Of a stretch of 64,000 bases of DNA, positions 18,064 to 28,112 are shown piece after piece. The DNA comes from Prochlorococcus sp. AG-388-A04. GTDB taxonomy: Bacteria; Cyanobacteriota; Cyanobacteriia; PCC-6307; Cyanobiaceae. Under the pieces are notes generated by a model. It was not told the origin of the DNA. It did not search any database and saw nothing but the letters and a program-made list of their open reading frames with translations. Position numbers and translations under genes: made by a program. Where the stretch lies: the NCBI GenBank assembly GCA_003279935.1, contig QCGL01000003.1, forward strand, positions 54,324 through 118,323. The letters are read 5' to 3'. How positions within the stretch are numbered: the stretch's first letter is position 1; the number at the start of each line of letters is the position of its first letter.

Positions 18064-19350
18064 TTAAGACCTTTTTAAAAGTAGATTCTTATCTAGCCAA
18101 TTATCTAACTTGGTAACAGCATCTAGTGATATGGTCTCTTCCATATTTTCAAAATTCTCCTGGTTAAAAAGCCTAATAACAAATTCGTTTTTTACTGCTT
18201 CTTCATCTCCAATTACAATAATACTTTTTGATTTTAATTTATTGGCTTTTTTAAATTGCTTTGAAAATGATGCTCCACTGAGATCTAATTCTACTATCAA
18301 ATCATAATTTCTTAGCTTTCTGGATAATTCCATTGCCAATATTTCAGCATGAATACCTTTATTCACAATATAAATATCTGTATATCTAGTTTCTTCAAGC
18401 TCGCTACCACATAACAATATGAGTCTTTCTAATCCAATTGCAAAACCAATTGCTGGGGTTTCTGTCCCACCCATTTGACTAATCAAATTATCATATCTTC
18501 CTCCTCCGCAAACTGTAGCTTGAGAACCTAATGCTCCGCTGGTAATTTCAAAGGCAGTATGTGTGTAATAGTCTAAACCTCTTACTAAATTGATATTTTC
18601 GATAAACGGTATTTTAAGGAGCCTTAATTTTTCTTTAATAATTAAATATCTCTCGTGACTTTTTTCAGACAAAAAGTCAGATAATCTGGGAGCACCTTCA
18701 AGAATTTGTTTTGTTTGAACATTCTTAGTATCTAAAATTCTCAAAGGATTCTTATCTATTCTCCTTTGAGAATCTAAATCTAAAGAGTTTTTATTAACCT
18801 CTAACCATTTTAAAAATGCCTTTTGAAAATTTGATCTATCAATATGATCCCCTAAGGTATTAATTTCAAGATTTAGTTCTTTTATTCCTAATTTCTCCAA
18901 AATATCCCAAGCCAAAGTAATAATTTCGATATCACTCCTTGCAGATTCGTAACCGACAAATTCAACACCTAACTGATGAAACTGCCTTTGCCTTCCGGCT
19001 TGAGGTCTCTCATATCTAAACATTGGTCCCATGTACCAAAGTTTCTGAGAAGGTTTACTTGATATTCCATTTTGTATTAAAGCTCTTACAACTGATGCAG
19101 TCCCCTCAGGTCTTAAGGTGCATGACCTTTCACCCCTATCCAAAAATGTATACATTTCTTTGCTAACAACATCGGTGCCTTCTCCAATCCCCCTCATAAA
19201 TAATTCAGTCATTTCCAGTATTGGAGTCCTGATTTCCTTTACAGAAGCCCTAAAAAGTTGCTCTATTATTATTTTTTCAATATTTTGCCACTTTATTAAT
19301 TGATCAGGTAAAAGATCTACTGTTCCTCTAAGGTTTTTAAAGTTATTCAA
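18064..19350 (-). CDS. hisS: histidyl-tRNA synthetase
   Basis: A class II aminoacyl-tRNA synthetase charging tRNA-His. Full length at 428 residues. Motif 2 is seen in MFRYERPQAGRQRQFHQLGVE (positions about 111-131), the histidine-binding block LVRGLDYYTHTAFEI is near 255-270, and motif 3 is IGFAIGLERL. A C-terminal anticodon-binding domain follows. It heads a minus-strand run of three small genes. Confidence 0.97.
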   Translation of the reverse strand: MNNFKNLRGTVDLLPDQLIKWQNIEKIIIEQLFRASVKEIRTPILEMTELFMRGIGEGTDVVSKEMYTFLDRGERSCTLRPEGTASVVRALIQNGISSKPSQKLWYMGPMFRYERPQAGRQRQFHQLGVEFVGYESARSDIEIITLAWDILEKLGIKELNLEINTLGDHIDRSNFQKAFLKWLEVNKNSLDLDSQRRIDKNPLRILDTKNVQTKQILEGAPRLSDFLSEKSHERYLIIKEKLRLLKIPFIENINLVRGLDYYTHTAFEITSGALGSQATVCGGGRYDNLISQMGGTETPAIGFAIGLERLILLCGSELEETRYTDIYIVNKGIHAEILAMELSRKLRNYDLIVELDLSGASFSKQFKKANKLKSKSIIVIGDEEAVKNEFVIRLFNQENFENMEETISLDAVTKLDNWLDKNLLLKRS

Positions 19351-19447
19351 AGTTCTAATTAATAATTCAAAATTTTTAATTTACATAGAAATTAAATTTT
19401 GTTGGGAACTACTATGTCATAATTTAATCTAACATTCAGACAAAATA

Positions 19448-19873
19448 TTGGAAATTAATAATAAGAAAGAGAGTCAGCATTGTGGAACAAAACCAAAAAA
19501 AATTGCTTTTGGCATTGCGCCATTAGGTATCGTTTCCATTGGAATAGTACCAATGGGTGTTATTAGTATTGGGGTAGTGCCAATGGGTGTTTTTTCTTTT
19601 GGTGCTGTTGCTATGGGCATAGTAAATTTATCAGTAGTTGGCATGGGTATAATTTCTGCTGGGATAACGACCATGGGGGTATTGGAATATTCTCCTAAAT
19701 CACAAAGCCATGATCATCACGTCCACTCTACGAAGATATCCAATATTAAAAAAGAGAAAATGATGCCAGGACTTTTTAAGACAAAAGAAGAAGCTGAGAA
19801 AGCTGCTACAAGATATGGATGTGTAGGTGCACATAAAATGGCTGAAAAATGGATGCCCTGTAAAATGCACTAA
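19448..19873 (+). CDS. decapeptide-repeat protein with C-terminal DUF3721 domain
   Basis: A 141-residue protein of unusual build. Residues 21-80 are six tandem ten-residue repeats of the form [IV]GxxPMG[IV]xS, with Gly every five residues. Next comes a histidine patch (HDHHVH, 88-93). Residues 106-138 form a DUF3721-like domain (PGLFKTKEEAEKAATRYGCVGAHKM, then WMPC) with Cys125 and Cys138. The repeats could form a beta-solenoid or lie in the membrane; neither is shown. His and Cys suggest metal binding, as inference. The start must be TTG at 19448, because a stop lies six codons upstream and no ATG occurs before the repeats. It is divergent from hisS. Confidence 0.8.
   Translation: MEINNKKESQHCGTKPKKIAFGIAPLGIVSIGIVPMGVISIGVVPMGVFSFGAVAMGIVNLSVVGMGIISAGITTMGVLEYSPKSQSHDHHVHSTKISNIKKEKMMPGLFKTKEEAEKAATRYGCVGAHKMAEKWMPCKMH
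19508..19687 (+). repeat. six 30-base coding repeats (decapeptide array)
   Basis: Encodes the six ten-residue units of the gene at 19448. Units two and three share long near-identical DNA (around caatgggtgtt), while the outer units have diverged, so the array looks old with recent homogenisation in the middle. Confidence 0.8.
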
Positions 19874-19902
19874 AGATTTTTCAATTTTAAAGAGCTGAAA
19901 TA

Positions 19903-20715
19903 TTAATCCAATATCTTCACTTTAAAGTCAAGCTCAATTGCCTCTTCAGCTGTTAATTTTTTAGCCCAAGCGCCTTGAACAGGATTATTCCAACGAAATC
20001 CGGCATTCTTAGCTAATGATCTGTCTTCATAACTCACCAATGCTTTATATAAAAATCTTGGTTCAGTCGCTTTAATAAGAAGTTCTTCTAAATTCTCACA
20101 TTTTTTGAAAACCTCCGAAATATAAAAGCAATCTGATAAGGCTCGATGTAAGCTCCAAACTGGTATTGAAAAAGAGAGTGCAAGATCAGTAACTGATGGT
20201 CTATTTTTTAAGTTTTTTTGAAATGACCAATTAATATCTTCTAAACTACAAATCCATTTTTTTTCGAGCTTGGGCAATCTGCCCTTTCCAAACCACTTTT
20301 TGTCAAATTCAACATTATGAGCAACTATTAGATCTGAACAATCCACAAGTTTTAAAAAGAAATTCAAGCCATCCTCCCAAGGTTGTTTAATATTAGTAAT
20401 TTCTGCAGATATCCCATTAACATGTTCAGCTTCATTTGAACTAACTGGAAATAAAAACGAAACCTGAGAGAGGACAGATTTAGAATTTACATTAAATAAA
20501 ATGCAACCTACCTCAATAATTTCATCTTTATTTTCATCTAAGCCAGTTGTCTCAGTATCAAGAATTAAAATGTTTTCTATTGATTGATTTTGATTATTAA
20601 TTTTGGAGCTTGAGATTGATTTATTTAAGAAATTGGGTTTCTCATTATCATTATTTTTAATTTCGTTATTAAGAAAATCCAATTGATTTAATTTTTTTTT
20701 GTTTGGTAGTTCCAA
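19903..20715 (-). CDS. DnaQ-like 3'-5' exonuclease
   Basis: A DEDDh-family exonuclease related to the proofreading subunit of DNA polymerase III. Motif I is LDTETTGL with Asp53 and Glu55, motif II lies in VAHNVEFDKKWFG, and motif III in LHRALSDCFY gives His and Asp. The first 45 residues are a low-complexity Asn/Lys/Ser extension. After the nuclease domain comes a tail with FRWNNPVQGAWAKKL, seen in stand-alone exonucleases of this type. Whether it is the replicative epsilon subunit or a repair/RNase enzyme cannot be told. Confidence 0.87.
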   Translation of the reverse strand: MELPNKKKLNQLDFLNNEIKNNDNEKPNFLNKSISSSKINNQNQSIENILILDTETTGLDENKDEIIEVGCILFNVNSKSVLSQVSFLFPVSSNEAEHVNGISAEITNIKQPWEDGLNFFLKLVDCSDLIVAHNVEFDKKWFGKGRLPKLEKKWICSLEDINWSFQKNLKNRPSVTDLALSFSIPVWSLHRALSDCFYISEVFKKCENLEELLIKATEPRFLYKALVSYEDRSLAKNAGFRWNNPVQGAWAKKLTAEEAIELDFKVKILD

Positions 20716-20848
20716 TTATCAAAAAACATCTATTGTATTTTGACGCATTTGATATTATTTTCTTTTAAATTAATAATAATTAAACATCTAAAGTAAAAAC
20801 TAAATCTTGTTAGAAATCAACCTAAGAGGTTTTAAAAATTGAATATTA

Positions 20849-21571
20849 ATGACTTTTACAAAATATCAATTTAATAATTACTGTTATTGGCCTTCAAATC
20901 CAAAAAAAGTTATCGAATTTATTGGAGGTAGTTATTTAGCATCTAAACCAGATTTAACGTACAAAAGATTTATAAAAAGCTTAATAGATAAGAACTATGC
21001 AGTACATGCATACAAATATACGCCTCAATTTGATCATCAAGAACTTGCAATTAGAGCATGGAAAGATTTTAAAAGTGCTCAAAGATCCTTATCAAAAAGA
21101 ATAGGAACATCAATTCCTTCAATAAGAATTGGACATAGCCTTGGTTGCAAACTTCACTTAATTTCTCCAGATGGAGGCAGGAATTGCGAGAAATTCATAT
21201 CAATAAGTTTTAATAACTTTAGTGCTAACAGATCTATACCATTTTTAAAAAAGATTTCTCAAAAATTAGAATTCAATAGTGAATTCAGCCCAAGCCCCGA
21301 AAGAACATTTGGAATAATCAAAAAAACTTATAATCAAAAAAATAATTTTCTAATAAAATTTAACTCAGATGAATTAGATCAGACAGATAAATTACTTTCT
21401 TGTCTTAGAGCAAGAAAAGAAGATAACTCCAAAGGAATAAAGCTTAAGGGAACTCATACTATTATTGCTAGCGCAGGACTAAGAGAAAATTTCTTAGGTG
21501 ATTGGGCTGACGATGATTTTAAAAGATATACAATCAAACAAATATCTAATTTGATTGATAAATCAATTTAA
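20849..21571 (+). CDS. DUF1350 family protein (alpha/beta-hydrolase-like)
   Basis: A 240-residue member of the DUF1350 family of cyanobacteria and plastids. The nucleophile-elbow-like motif [10 protein letters not shown] carries Ser97. The N-terminal [20 protein letters not shown] and the C-terminal GTHTI (candidate histidine) fit the family. The function of the family is not established. It is convergent with acs, overlapping its end by four bases. Confidence 0.85.
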   Translation: MTFTKYQFNNYCYWPSNPKKVIEFIGGSYLASKPDLTYKRFIKSLIDKNYAVHAYKYTPQFDHQELAIRAWKDFKSAQRSLSKRIGTSIPSIRIGHSLGCKLHLISPDGGRNCEKFISISFNNFSANRSIPFLKKISQKLEFNSEFSPSPERTFGIIKKTYNQKNNFLIKFNSDELDQTDKLLSCLRARKEDNSKGIKLKGTHTIIASAGLRENFLGDWADDDFKRYTIKQISNLIDKSI

Positions 21572-23550
21572 GATATTTCCTTTAATTTTTCTAAAACAGA
21601 ACTATCTTCAAGGGTACTAATATCTCCACTTATTTTTTCGCCTTCTGCCAAAGATCTCAAAATTCTTCTCATTATTTTTCCACTACGCGTTTTTGGAAGA
21701 GAATCTGAAATTATTATTTTTTCTGGTTTAGCAATAATTCCAATTTCATTAACTACATGTTTCTTTAACTCCTCAACTAATTCTGGAGAACTATTTATAT
21801 CTTTTTCTAAAGATATAAATGCAACTATAGCCTCACCTTTTAAATCATCTTTTCTTCCGACAACAGCAGCTTCTGCAACTGATTTATGACTTACTAGTGC
21901 GGACTCTATTTCCATAGTTCCCAAACGATGCCCTGAAACACTTATAACATCATCGACTCTTCCCATAATCCAAATATATCCATCATTATCAATCCGAGCT
22001 CCATCTCCAGCGAAATAAACATTTTTTTCACCTTTAAAAGAAATATATTCCCAATAACTCTCTAAATATCGTTGAGAGTTCCCATGAATTGTACGCATCA
22101 TTCCAGGCCAAGGTTTTTTAACAATTAAATATCCACCTTCATTTTCCACTACCTTTTCTCCATTTTTATCTACAACTTCAACCTCGATTCCAGGCAAAGA
22201 GAATGTCGCGGAACCTGGCTTTGTAGCAACGGCTCCTGGCAAGGGACTTATCATCACACCGCCAGTTTCAGTTTGCCACCATGTATCTACTATTGGACAC
22301 TTTTTATCACCTATCACCTCTCGATACCACATCCATGCTTCAGGATTAATTGGTTCGCCAACTGTTCCCAAAAGTCTCAAAGATCTTAAATCGTATTGGT
22401 CAGGGATTTCACGTCCAGATTTCATAAATGATCTTATCGCCGTTGGCGCTGTATAGAAAATAGTAACTTTGTATTTTTGAATAATTTCCCAAAAAGCCCC
22501 TAAGTTAGATGCTCTTGGAACACCTTCAAACATAAGAGTTGTTGCTCCATTTGATAAAGGTCCATAAACTATATAACTATGACCAGTAATCCACCCAACA
22601 TCTGCTGTACACCAATAGACATCATCATCTTTTATGTCAAAAATCCACTTAAATGTAAGGTGAGACCAGAGATTATAACCAGCAGTAGTATGAACAACAC
22701 CCTTTGGTTTACCAGTGGATCCTGAAGTATACAAGACAAATAATCTATCTTCGCTATTCATAATTTCAGGTTCACACCAATCTTTTTGATCTTTTAATAA
22801 TTCGTGCCACCAAAAATCCCTATTGTTTTCCATCAAAATATCTTTTTTAGTTCTTTGAACAACAATAACTTTTTCAACAATCTTATTTGCCCCACTTTCA
22901 ATTGCCGCATCAACAGCTTTCTTAAGCTCAATTACCTTATCTTTTCTAAAACCACCATCTGCCGTTATAACAAATCTGGCATTTCCATCAATCAATCTAT
23001 CTTTTAACGACTCAGAGGAAAAGCCTCCAAAAACTACTGAATGAGGAGCTCCAATTCTTGCGCAAGCGAGCATAGCAACCATCGCCTCGGGAATCATTGG
23101 CATATAAATACATACCAAATCACCTTTTTTTATTCCCAAAGATTTCAAAGCATTTGAAGCTTTGCATACTTCTTTGAGAAGTTCTTGATACGTATATTTC
23201 TTGTTATCTCCTGGCTCGCCTTCCCATACAAGCGCTGTTTTATTCCCGATTCCATTTTTGATATGTCTATCTAAGCAGTTATAAGTGATATTCAACTTAC
23301 CTTCCTTAAACCATTTAAAAAAGGGGGCATTTTCTCGGTCTAAAACAGTCTGAAATGGTTCGAACCAATCGATTTCCGAATTTGCAAAAGATTCCCAGAA
23401 TTTTGTTGGATTCTCTAAAGATTGTTTTTTTAAACTTTGTAATTCCTCAAAACTTTTTATATTTGATTTATCGGAGAATTCTTTTGAAGGGGGGAAGAGT
23501 CTATTTTCTTCAAGAATATTATTGATTGAATGTTTCTTATCTAGTGTCAT
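21568..23550 (-). CDS. acs: acetyl-CoA synthetase (AMP-forming)
   Basis: Makes acetyl-CoA from acetate, ATP and CoA in the cytoplasm. Full length at 660 residues. The P-loop-like motif [15 protein letters not shown], the block [10 protein letters not shown] and the C-terminal [11 protein letters not shown] are all present; the lysine of the last is the known acetylation/regulatory site in the family. A palindrome with embedded TATAAT lies 37 bases upstream of the start. It follows the prenyl diphosphate synthase gene on the same strand after a 97-base gap, so it may have its own promoter. Confidence 0.97.
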   Translation of the reverse strand: MTLDKKHSINNILEENRLFPPSKEFSDKSNIKSFEELQSLKKQSLENPTKFWESFANSEIDWFEPFQTVLDRENAPFFKWFKEGKLNITYNCLDRHIKNGIGNKTALVWEGEPGDNKKYTYQELLKEVCKASNALKSLGIKKGDLVCIYMPMIPEAMVAMLACARIGAPHSVVFGGFSSESLKDRLIDGNARFVITADGGFRKDKVIELKKAVDAAIESGANKIVEKVIVVQRTKKDILMENNRDFWWHELLKDQKDWCEPEIMNSEDRLFVLYTSGSTGKPKGVVHTTAGYNLWSHLTFKWIFDIKDDDVYWCTADVGWITGHSYIVYGPLSNGATTLMFEGVPRASNLGAFWEIIQKYKVTIFYTAPTAIRSFMKSGREIPDQYDLRSLRLLGTVGEPINPEAWMWYREVIGDKKCPIVDTWWQTETGGVMISPLPGAVATKPGSATFSLPGIEVEVVDKNGEKVVENEGGYLIVKKPWPGMMRTIHGNSQRYLESYWEYISFKGEKNVYFAGDGARIDNDGYIWIMGRVDDVISVSGHRLGTMEIESALVSHKSVAEAAVVGRKDDLKGEAIVAFISLEKDINSSPELVEELKKHVVNEIGIIAKPEKIIISDSLPKTRSGKIMRRILRSLAEGEKISGDISTLEDSSVLEKLKEIS

Positions 23551-23586
23551 TAGATGAATATAGTCAAAATTTATTTATTCAAGTTA

Positions 23587-23611
23587 ATTATAATTTTCAT
23601 AAAATTATAAT
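23587..23611 (-). promoter_or_regulatory. acs: perfect AT palindrome and candidate promoter of acs
   Basis: An 11-base perfect inverted repeat (ATTATAATTTT, loop CAT, AAAATTATAAT) lies between the prenyl synthase stop and the acs start. On the acs strand it contains TATAAT twice; the nearer (23592-23587) would place transcription start about 30 bases before acs. There is no T-run suggesting a terminator. It could be promoter plus operator, or chance in AT-rich DNA. Confidence 0.4.
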
Positions 23612-23647
23612 GTATTTTTAACTACAAAAATTTATTTTTTGATAAAT

Positions 23648-24619
23648 CTAGTAAAGACGACTAAGTACAAATTCGGGTAAAGCTAACAAAGCCCTCTTAT
23701 ATTCTGAGTCAGGAAGCCATAATATTGCTTCTTTTGAATGGAGAGCAAAATCTTCAGCTAATTTTCTAGAACGTTTTATAGCTTGAGAGTTCATAACAAT
23801 ATTCAAAGCATTATTTAAATCCTCCTTTTCTACAAGTTCTCTATTTATAAGAACAGACAAATTTTCATTTTCTTCTAGAGCATATAAAACTGGAGCAGTT
23901 AGATAACCACTTGCAAGATCGCTTACAGCTGGTTTACCCAATTGTTTATCGTTACCAGTGAAATCAAGGATATCATCGACAACCTGAAAAGCTAATCCGA
24001 TATTCTTTCCAAATTCGTATAAGCGATTCAATTGTTCATCTTCTAAATTACAAAGAACTCCAGCTGCCTTTGTACTATTTGCAATCAGAGAAGCTGTTTT
24101 ACAATAACTTTTATTTATATATTTAGAAAAAGTTTGTGCCGAATCGAATCTATTTAGATTTTGCTTTATTTCACCTTCTGCTAAATCCATTATAACTCTA
24201 CTAAGAAGTTTAACTACTTTTACATTATCTAAGTTTGCCAAATGCCAACTAGCTTGAGCAAATAAAAAATCCCCAGCGAGTACAGCAACTCTCGTATTAA
24301 ACCTACTATGAACAGTATCAACACCCCTTCTTGTGGATGCTTCATCTACAACATCGTCATGAACTAATGATGCTGTATGAATCATTTCAGTAATTTCTGC
24401 AAGTCTCTTATGTTTGGTTGTCAAAGTAAAGTTTGGAGAAATAGCTTTTGAAATCAATAAAACTATCCCAGGTCTTAACCTTTTTCCTCCAGCACTAAAT
24501 AAGTGTTCAGCGGCTGCTTGAAGAATTGGATGCCCCGCACCTATTAAATTTTTCAGTTCAAGAATAAGATCATCAAGATCATTTTCAACTGGTTGTAGAA
24601 GTTCTGTTACTGTGTTCAT
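23648..24619 (-). CDS. sds: long-chain polyprenyl diphosphate synthase (solanesyl type)
   Basis: A trans-prenyltransferase that extends isoprenoid chains, in cyanobacteria supplying the tail of plastoquinone. The first Asp-rich motif is DDVVD (88-92) in LVHDDVVDEAS, the second is DDILD in FQVVDDILDFTG. At 323 residues it fits the solanesyl/octaprenyl class; the shorter CrtE enzyme is a different family member. Exact chain length is not readable with certainty. The next gene upstream is murI, 27 bases away, same strand. Confidence 0.9.
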   Translation of the reverse strand: MNTVTELLQPVENDLDDLILELKNLIGAGHPILQAAAEHLFSAGGKRLRPGIVLLISKAISPNFTLTTKHKRLAEITEMIHTASLVHDDVVDEASTRRGVDTVHSRFNTRVAVLAGDFLFAQASWHLANLDNVKVVKLLSRVIMDLAEGEIKQNLNRFDSAQTFSKYINKSYCKTASLIANSTKAAGVLCNLEDEQLNRLYEFGKNIGLAFQVVDDILDFTGNDKQLGKPAVSDLASGYLTAPVLYALEENENLSVLINRELVEKEDLNNALNIVMNSQAIKRSRKLAEDFALHSKEAILWLPDSEYKRALLALPEFVLSRLY

Positions 24620-24646
24620 AATTGACCTCTTACATATATTAAAGAA

Positions 24647-25441
24647 TCAATCATTGCTTCGGAGGTTAACCAACTTAATTTCTTTATTAATTTCCAACCA
24701 ATATTTTACTTTTTTAGAAAAATCTTCACTATTTTGGGTGACAAAAAATTTAATATTATCCTTGGAAGTACTTTCATAACTATAATTCTTTGGAATTAAA
24801 AACGAATTGTTAAAATTATTTACTAAAGCAACTGAGGGATCAATAATCCTAATATTTGAATGCATTTTTCTTTTTAAAACGTCATAAATCAAAGGATAAT
24901 GGCTACAACCAAGTATTATCTCTTCAATATTTTCTTTTAATAAAGGATTAATATATAAATCCGATAGATAATTTAATTTATTTAAGTCTAGGTTTGTTTT
25001 TTCTATTTCTGGAACAAATTCAGGACATGCTTGTTGAAATACTTTTACATTCCCTCTCTTTGATTCAATAATTTTTTTATAATAAGATGTTTTAATAGTT
25101 GCAGGAGTTGCCAAAACACCAATATATTTTTTAGTTACTATTTCTGAAACTGAATTAATTAGATCAAAACAAGGAATTTGTAAATTATTTTCTAAAATAT
25201 CTAAGGCACAAGCATTTGTAGTATTACAAGCTATTAGTAATGCATCCAAATTTTTATCTTTAAACCAATTACAAATATCCTTTGCGATAAATCTTATTTG
25301 TTCAAAATTTTTATTTCCATACGGAACTCTCTTTGTATCCGCCAAATAAAAAACCTCAATATCCTCACGGGTTTTCATTAAAGTACCAAGAATCGTAAAT
25401 CCTCCTATACCACTGTCAAATATTCCTATTTTAAGTTTCAC
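24647..25441 (-). CDS. murI: glutamate racemase
   Basis: Converts L- to D-glutamate for peptidoglycan. The N-terminal IGIFDSGIGG and the two catalytic cysteines, Cys72 (ACNTTNA) and Cys179 (LGCSHYPL), are all present. The 264-residue length is normal. Its start overlaps the end of the amidase gene by four bases (ATGA type), suggesting translational coupling of two cell-wall genes. Confidence 0.96.
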   Translation of the reverse strand: MKLKIGIFDSGIGGFTILGTLMKTREDIEVFYLADTKRVPYGNKNFEQIRFIAKDICNWFKDKNLDALLIACNTTNACALDILENNLQIPCFDLINSVSEIVTKKYIGVLATPATIKTSYYKKIIESKRGNVKVFQQACPEFVPEIEKTNLDLNKLNYLSDLYINPLLKENIEEIILGCSHYPLIYDVLKRKMHSNIRIIDPSVALVNNFNNSFLIPKNYSYESTSKDNIKFFVTQNSEDFSKKVKYWLEINKEIKLVNLRSND

Positions 25442-26529
25442 TGTATCCTAGAAAAATATTCAAGAATACCCTTTGTAATGGCATAAGCTATTCTTTCACG
25501 ATGGATAGATTTTTCTAACCTTCTAGCATCTAACCTTCCTGTTAAAAAACCTATTTCTACAAGTACTGCTGGCATTCTGGTATTTTTAATAACGAAATAT
25601 CTACCTTGTCTCACTCCTCTATCTGGACTTCCAGGAGAAACTTTAAGTATTTGTTTTTGAATCTTTTTTGCTAATAGTCGTCCTCTCCATCCAGTGTAAT
25701 AAAAAGTTTCTAACCCGTTAATATCTCTTCTTTTACCTCTTGAAGCATTCGCATGAATACTTACAAAAATATCAGCATCAGTTCTATTAGCTATTGAGAC
25801 TCTTGGAGGTAAATCCAAATCAATCTCATTATGTCTAGTTAATCTAACCATCACCCCTTTATCAGATAATAATTTTTTTACTCGTTTAGAAACATCAAGT
25901 ACCACATCTGTTTCTCTTAGCCCTCCTATCCCGATTGCTCCTGGATCTGGCCCTCCATGGCCAGGGTCAATCACAACATAAAACTTATTACGCTTTATAT
26001 CCGGTAATTGCAAAAACTTATAATTTCCTCTACTTGAGTTAGTTGGCTTTTGATTAGCCTTAGAATTATTAGATGATTTACTGACAAGCCCTTCACCTAT
26101 TGTCTGAAAAGATTTTTTTGGTAAAGAAAATAATTTAATTTTCCATCTATTTTTATCAATAGCAACTAACCTCCAATTAAGTGGTTTTAAATTATTATCT
26201 TCCGAAAATTCGATAACTAATCTGGTTTTACCTTTATTTGGTTTACCTAATCTAATTTCTTTTATAGGACCATTCCCCTCTATATTTCTTGGAGTTTTTA
26301 GTTCTCCAGGGAAATCTATCCAAAATCTATCCCCGAAAACATTCCCTCCTTTTTGAAAGTAGGCCTTTAATTTGGAATTTGATTTAGTTCTTAATTCTAA
26401 AATTCCATTAGAATTCAAGATCCAAGCAGCTAATGCACTAGATGATTTTGCTGGGGAAATACTTGAATTTAAAAGTATGAATATTGATAAGCAGCGAAAA
26501 AGTTTATTAAAAAAAAACTTTGGCATCAT
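25438..26529 (-). CDS. N-acetylmuramoyl-L-alanine amidase (AMIN + Amidase_3)
   Basis: A periplasmic zinc amidase that cleaves stem peptides from peptidoglycan, usually in cell separation. It has an N-terminal signal peptide (about residues 1-32), an AMIN-like targeting domain (about 33-140), a low-complexity linker and the Amidase_3 domain from about 165. Zinc and catalytic residues are visible in VIDPGHGGPDPGA (His), RETDVVLDV (Glu), VSIHANAS (His) and VLVEIGFLTG (Glu). It overlaps both the nitrilase gene before it and murI after it by four bases. Confidence 0.94.
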   Translation of the reverse strand: MMPKFFFNKLFRCLSIFILLNSSISPAKSSSALAAWILNSNGILELRTKSNSKLKAYFQKGGNVFGDRFWIDFPGELKTPRNIEGNGPIKEIRLGKPNKGKTRLVIEFSEDNNLKPLNWRLVAIDKNRWKIKLFSLPKKSFQTIGEGLVSKSSNNSKANQKPTNSSRGNYKFLQLPDIKRNKFYVVIDPGHGGPDPGAIGIGGLRETDVVLDVSKRVKKLLSDKGVMVRLTRHNEIDLDLPPRVSIANRTDADIFVSIHANASRGKRRDINGLETFYYTGWRGRLLAKKIQKQILKVSPGSPDRGVRQGRYFVIKNTRMPAVLVEIGFLTGRLDARRLEKSIHRERIAYAITKGILEYFSRIQ

Positions 26530-27353
26530 TTTGCGAACATTTTAGTTTTTCTATGTTTTAAGCTTGGCATCTGCTCTCTTATCTTTTTCACTCTCTCTTT
26601 ATCTGCAGGGGCAATTGCTGCTCCTTGTGTTTTTCCTGCATCAGACAAAACAGTCCCCCAAGGGTCTATAACCATGGCATGTCCATGACTTTGTCTTCTC
26701 CCATAATGAATACCTGTTTGAGCAGGTGCTACTACATAAGCTGTATTTTCTATCGCTCTTGCTTGAAGTAAAATTTGCCAATGATCTTTTCCAGTAAAAG
26801 CTGTAAATGCGGCAGGAATCATTATAAGTTCAGCACCTTTCTTCGAAAGGTGCCTATAAAGTTCAGGAAATCTAACATCGTAACAAATGGATAATCCTAT
26901 CTTGCAAAGGCCTGGAATATCAATAACTGGAGGATGTTCCTCCCCAGACAAAATAGTTGATGATTCTTTGTATAAATTACCATCAGGCAAATCAACATCA
27001 AAAAGATGAATTTTGTCGTATTTTGCTAGAACCTGGCCATCTTTCCCAAAAAGAGCTGATCTATTAAAAGTATGACGATCATCTCCAGCTGGGACGGGAT
27101 AACCTCCACCTAAGAGAAAAACTTGATATCTCTGAGACATCGTTTTTAGGAAATTAGTACACTTTGTTGATAATTCAGAAGCCATTCTTAGTTTTTCATT
27201 ATCTTCACCCAAGAATGCAAAATTCTCTGGTAATCCTATTAGTTCTGAACCTCTTCTAGAGGCTAATTCAATCTGCTCCTCAGCCTCAGCAAAATTTGCT
27301 TCAACATTAGAAGTACTCGTAATTTGTAAGGCAGCTACTAAAAAATCAGTCAA
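26526..27353 (-). CDS. carbon-nitrogen hydrolase (Nit1/deaminated glutathione amidase-like)
   Basis: A nitrilase-superfamily amidase of 275 residues. The Glu-Lys-Cys triad is Glu43 (GLPENFAF), Lys114 (KYDKIHLFDVDLPDG) and Cys157 (GLSICYDVRFPELYR). The blocks around Lys and Cys are those of the Nit1/Nit2 group, which repairs deaminated glutathione; that exact substrate is inferred by similarity. It overlaps the amidase gene by four bases and follows comB by 30 bases. Confidence 0.92.
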   Translation of the reverse strand: MTDFLVAALQITSTSNVEANFAEAEEQIELASRRGSELIGLPENFAFLGEDNEKLRMASELSTKCTNFLKTMSQRYQVFLLGGGYPVPAGDDRHTFNRSALFGKDGQVLAKYDKIHLFDVDLPDGNLYKESSTILSGEEHPPVIDIPGLCKIGLSICYDVRFPELYRHLSKKGAELIMIPAAFTAFTGKDHWQILLQARAIENTAYVVAPAQTGIHYGRRQSHGHAMVIDPWGTVLSDAGKTQGAAIAPADKERVKKIREQMPSLKHRKTKMFAK

Positions 27354-27383
27354 GATCTTACTCCTAAAAAATAAATTCGCGAA

Positions 27384-28112
27384 CTATGAGGCACGTATTA
27401 CACCTCTTTCAACTTGAGTAGGAACAATATCTAAACAATCAAGTTCAGAACAACACTTAAAATCATCTTCATAATCACCAAGACTTGTTAATCTTTTGCC
27501 GTGAGTTGCTGTCCTTAAACATTTTAGGATATTATTTTTCCAAACGTTCCAAAGTGCTAATGAAGCCTGCAATTCATCATTAGATATATTTACATCAAAG
27601 TTAGAGTTCTCTTTAATATATGAGGCAAGCGCACCTGCTGCTAAAGAATCCTCTAAAGAATAGGACCCTTCCCATCCACTACCTAATATAAGAACTTTTT
27701 TTTTATTTAAAGAAATTATCCTTTTAGCCACTGCTTTTCTATTTGGAAGAGCCATTGCAAACAAATATTCTACATTTTGAACTTTTTTCAGTGATTTAGT
27801 CCCATTTGTTGTACTCATAAATAATCTTTTACCTTGAACAGTTTCTTTGGTTACAGATAATGGGGAGTTACCTAAATCAAAACCATCAATCGTTTTTCCA
27901 CCTCTTTCTGCAAGCATTAGTCTTTTATCAGCGTCCCACTTTTTAGCAGTATCCTTTAATAAATCTAAATCAGAAAAAACTTGAATTGAATCTGCCCCGT
28001 TTTTCAACGCCCAAGAGATTGTTGTTGTTGCTCTTAAAACATCAATAACAACAGCAATATCAGAATCCGTTTCTGGAACATCATCTGCGACATGGTAATA
28101 AGAAAGATTAAT
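27384..28112 (-). CDS. comB: 2-phosphosulfolactate phosphatase (ComB), ATT start proposed
   Basis: ComB-family enzyme, 242 residues with the start proposed here. The N terminus shows VVIDVLRATTTISWAL, then QVFSDLD, LMLAERGGKTIDGFDLGNSP, STTNGT, and GSGWEGSYSLEDSLAAGA, all ComB signatures. In archaea ComB acts in coenzyme M synthesis; cyanobacteria make no coenzyme M, so the role here is probably in sulfolactate metabolism or something else. The reading frame carries no ATG, GTG or TTG between its upstream stop and the conserved core. A TTG at 28007 would delete the DVLRATT core. The ATT at 28112-28110 gives M-N-L-S-Y-Y-H and the usual length; ATT at 28115 or CTG at 28148 are alternatives. Confidence 0.85.
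   Translation of the reverse strand: MNLSYYHVADDVPETDSDIAVVIDVLRATTTISWALKNGADSIQVFSDLDLLKDTAKKWDADKRLMLAERGGKTIDGFDLGNSPLSVTKETVQGKRLFMSTTNGTKSLKKVQNVEYLFAMALPNRKAVAKRIISLNKKKVLILGSGWEGSYSLEDSLAAGALASYIKENSNFDVNISNDELQASLALWNVWKNNILKCLRTATHGKRLTSLGDYEDDFKCCSELDCLDIVPTQVERGVIRAS

Noticed and set aside
23357..23366. GGTTCGAACC resembling a tRNA T-loop
   Set aside because: It lies within the acs coding sequence, and no acceptor, D- or anticodon stems surround it.
28005..28007. TTG as start of comB
   Set aside because: It would delete the conserved DVLRATT region, which is clearly encoded just upstream in the same frame.
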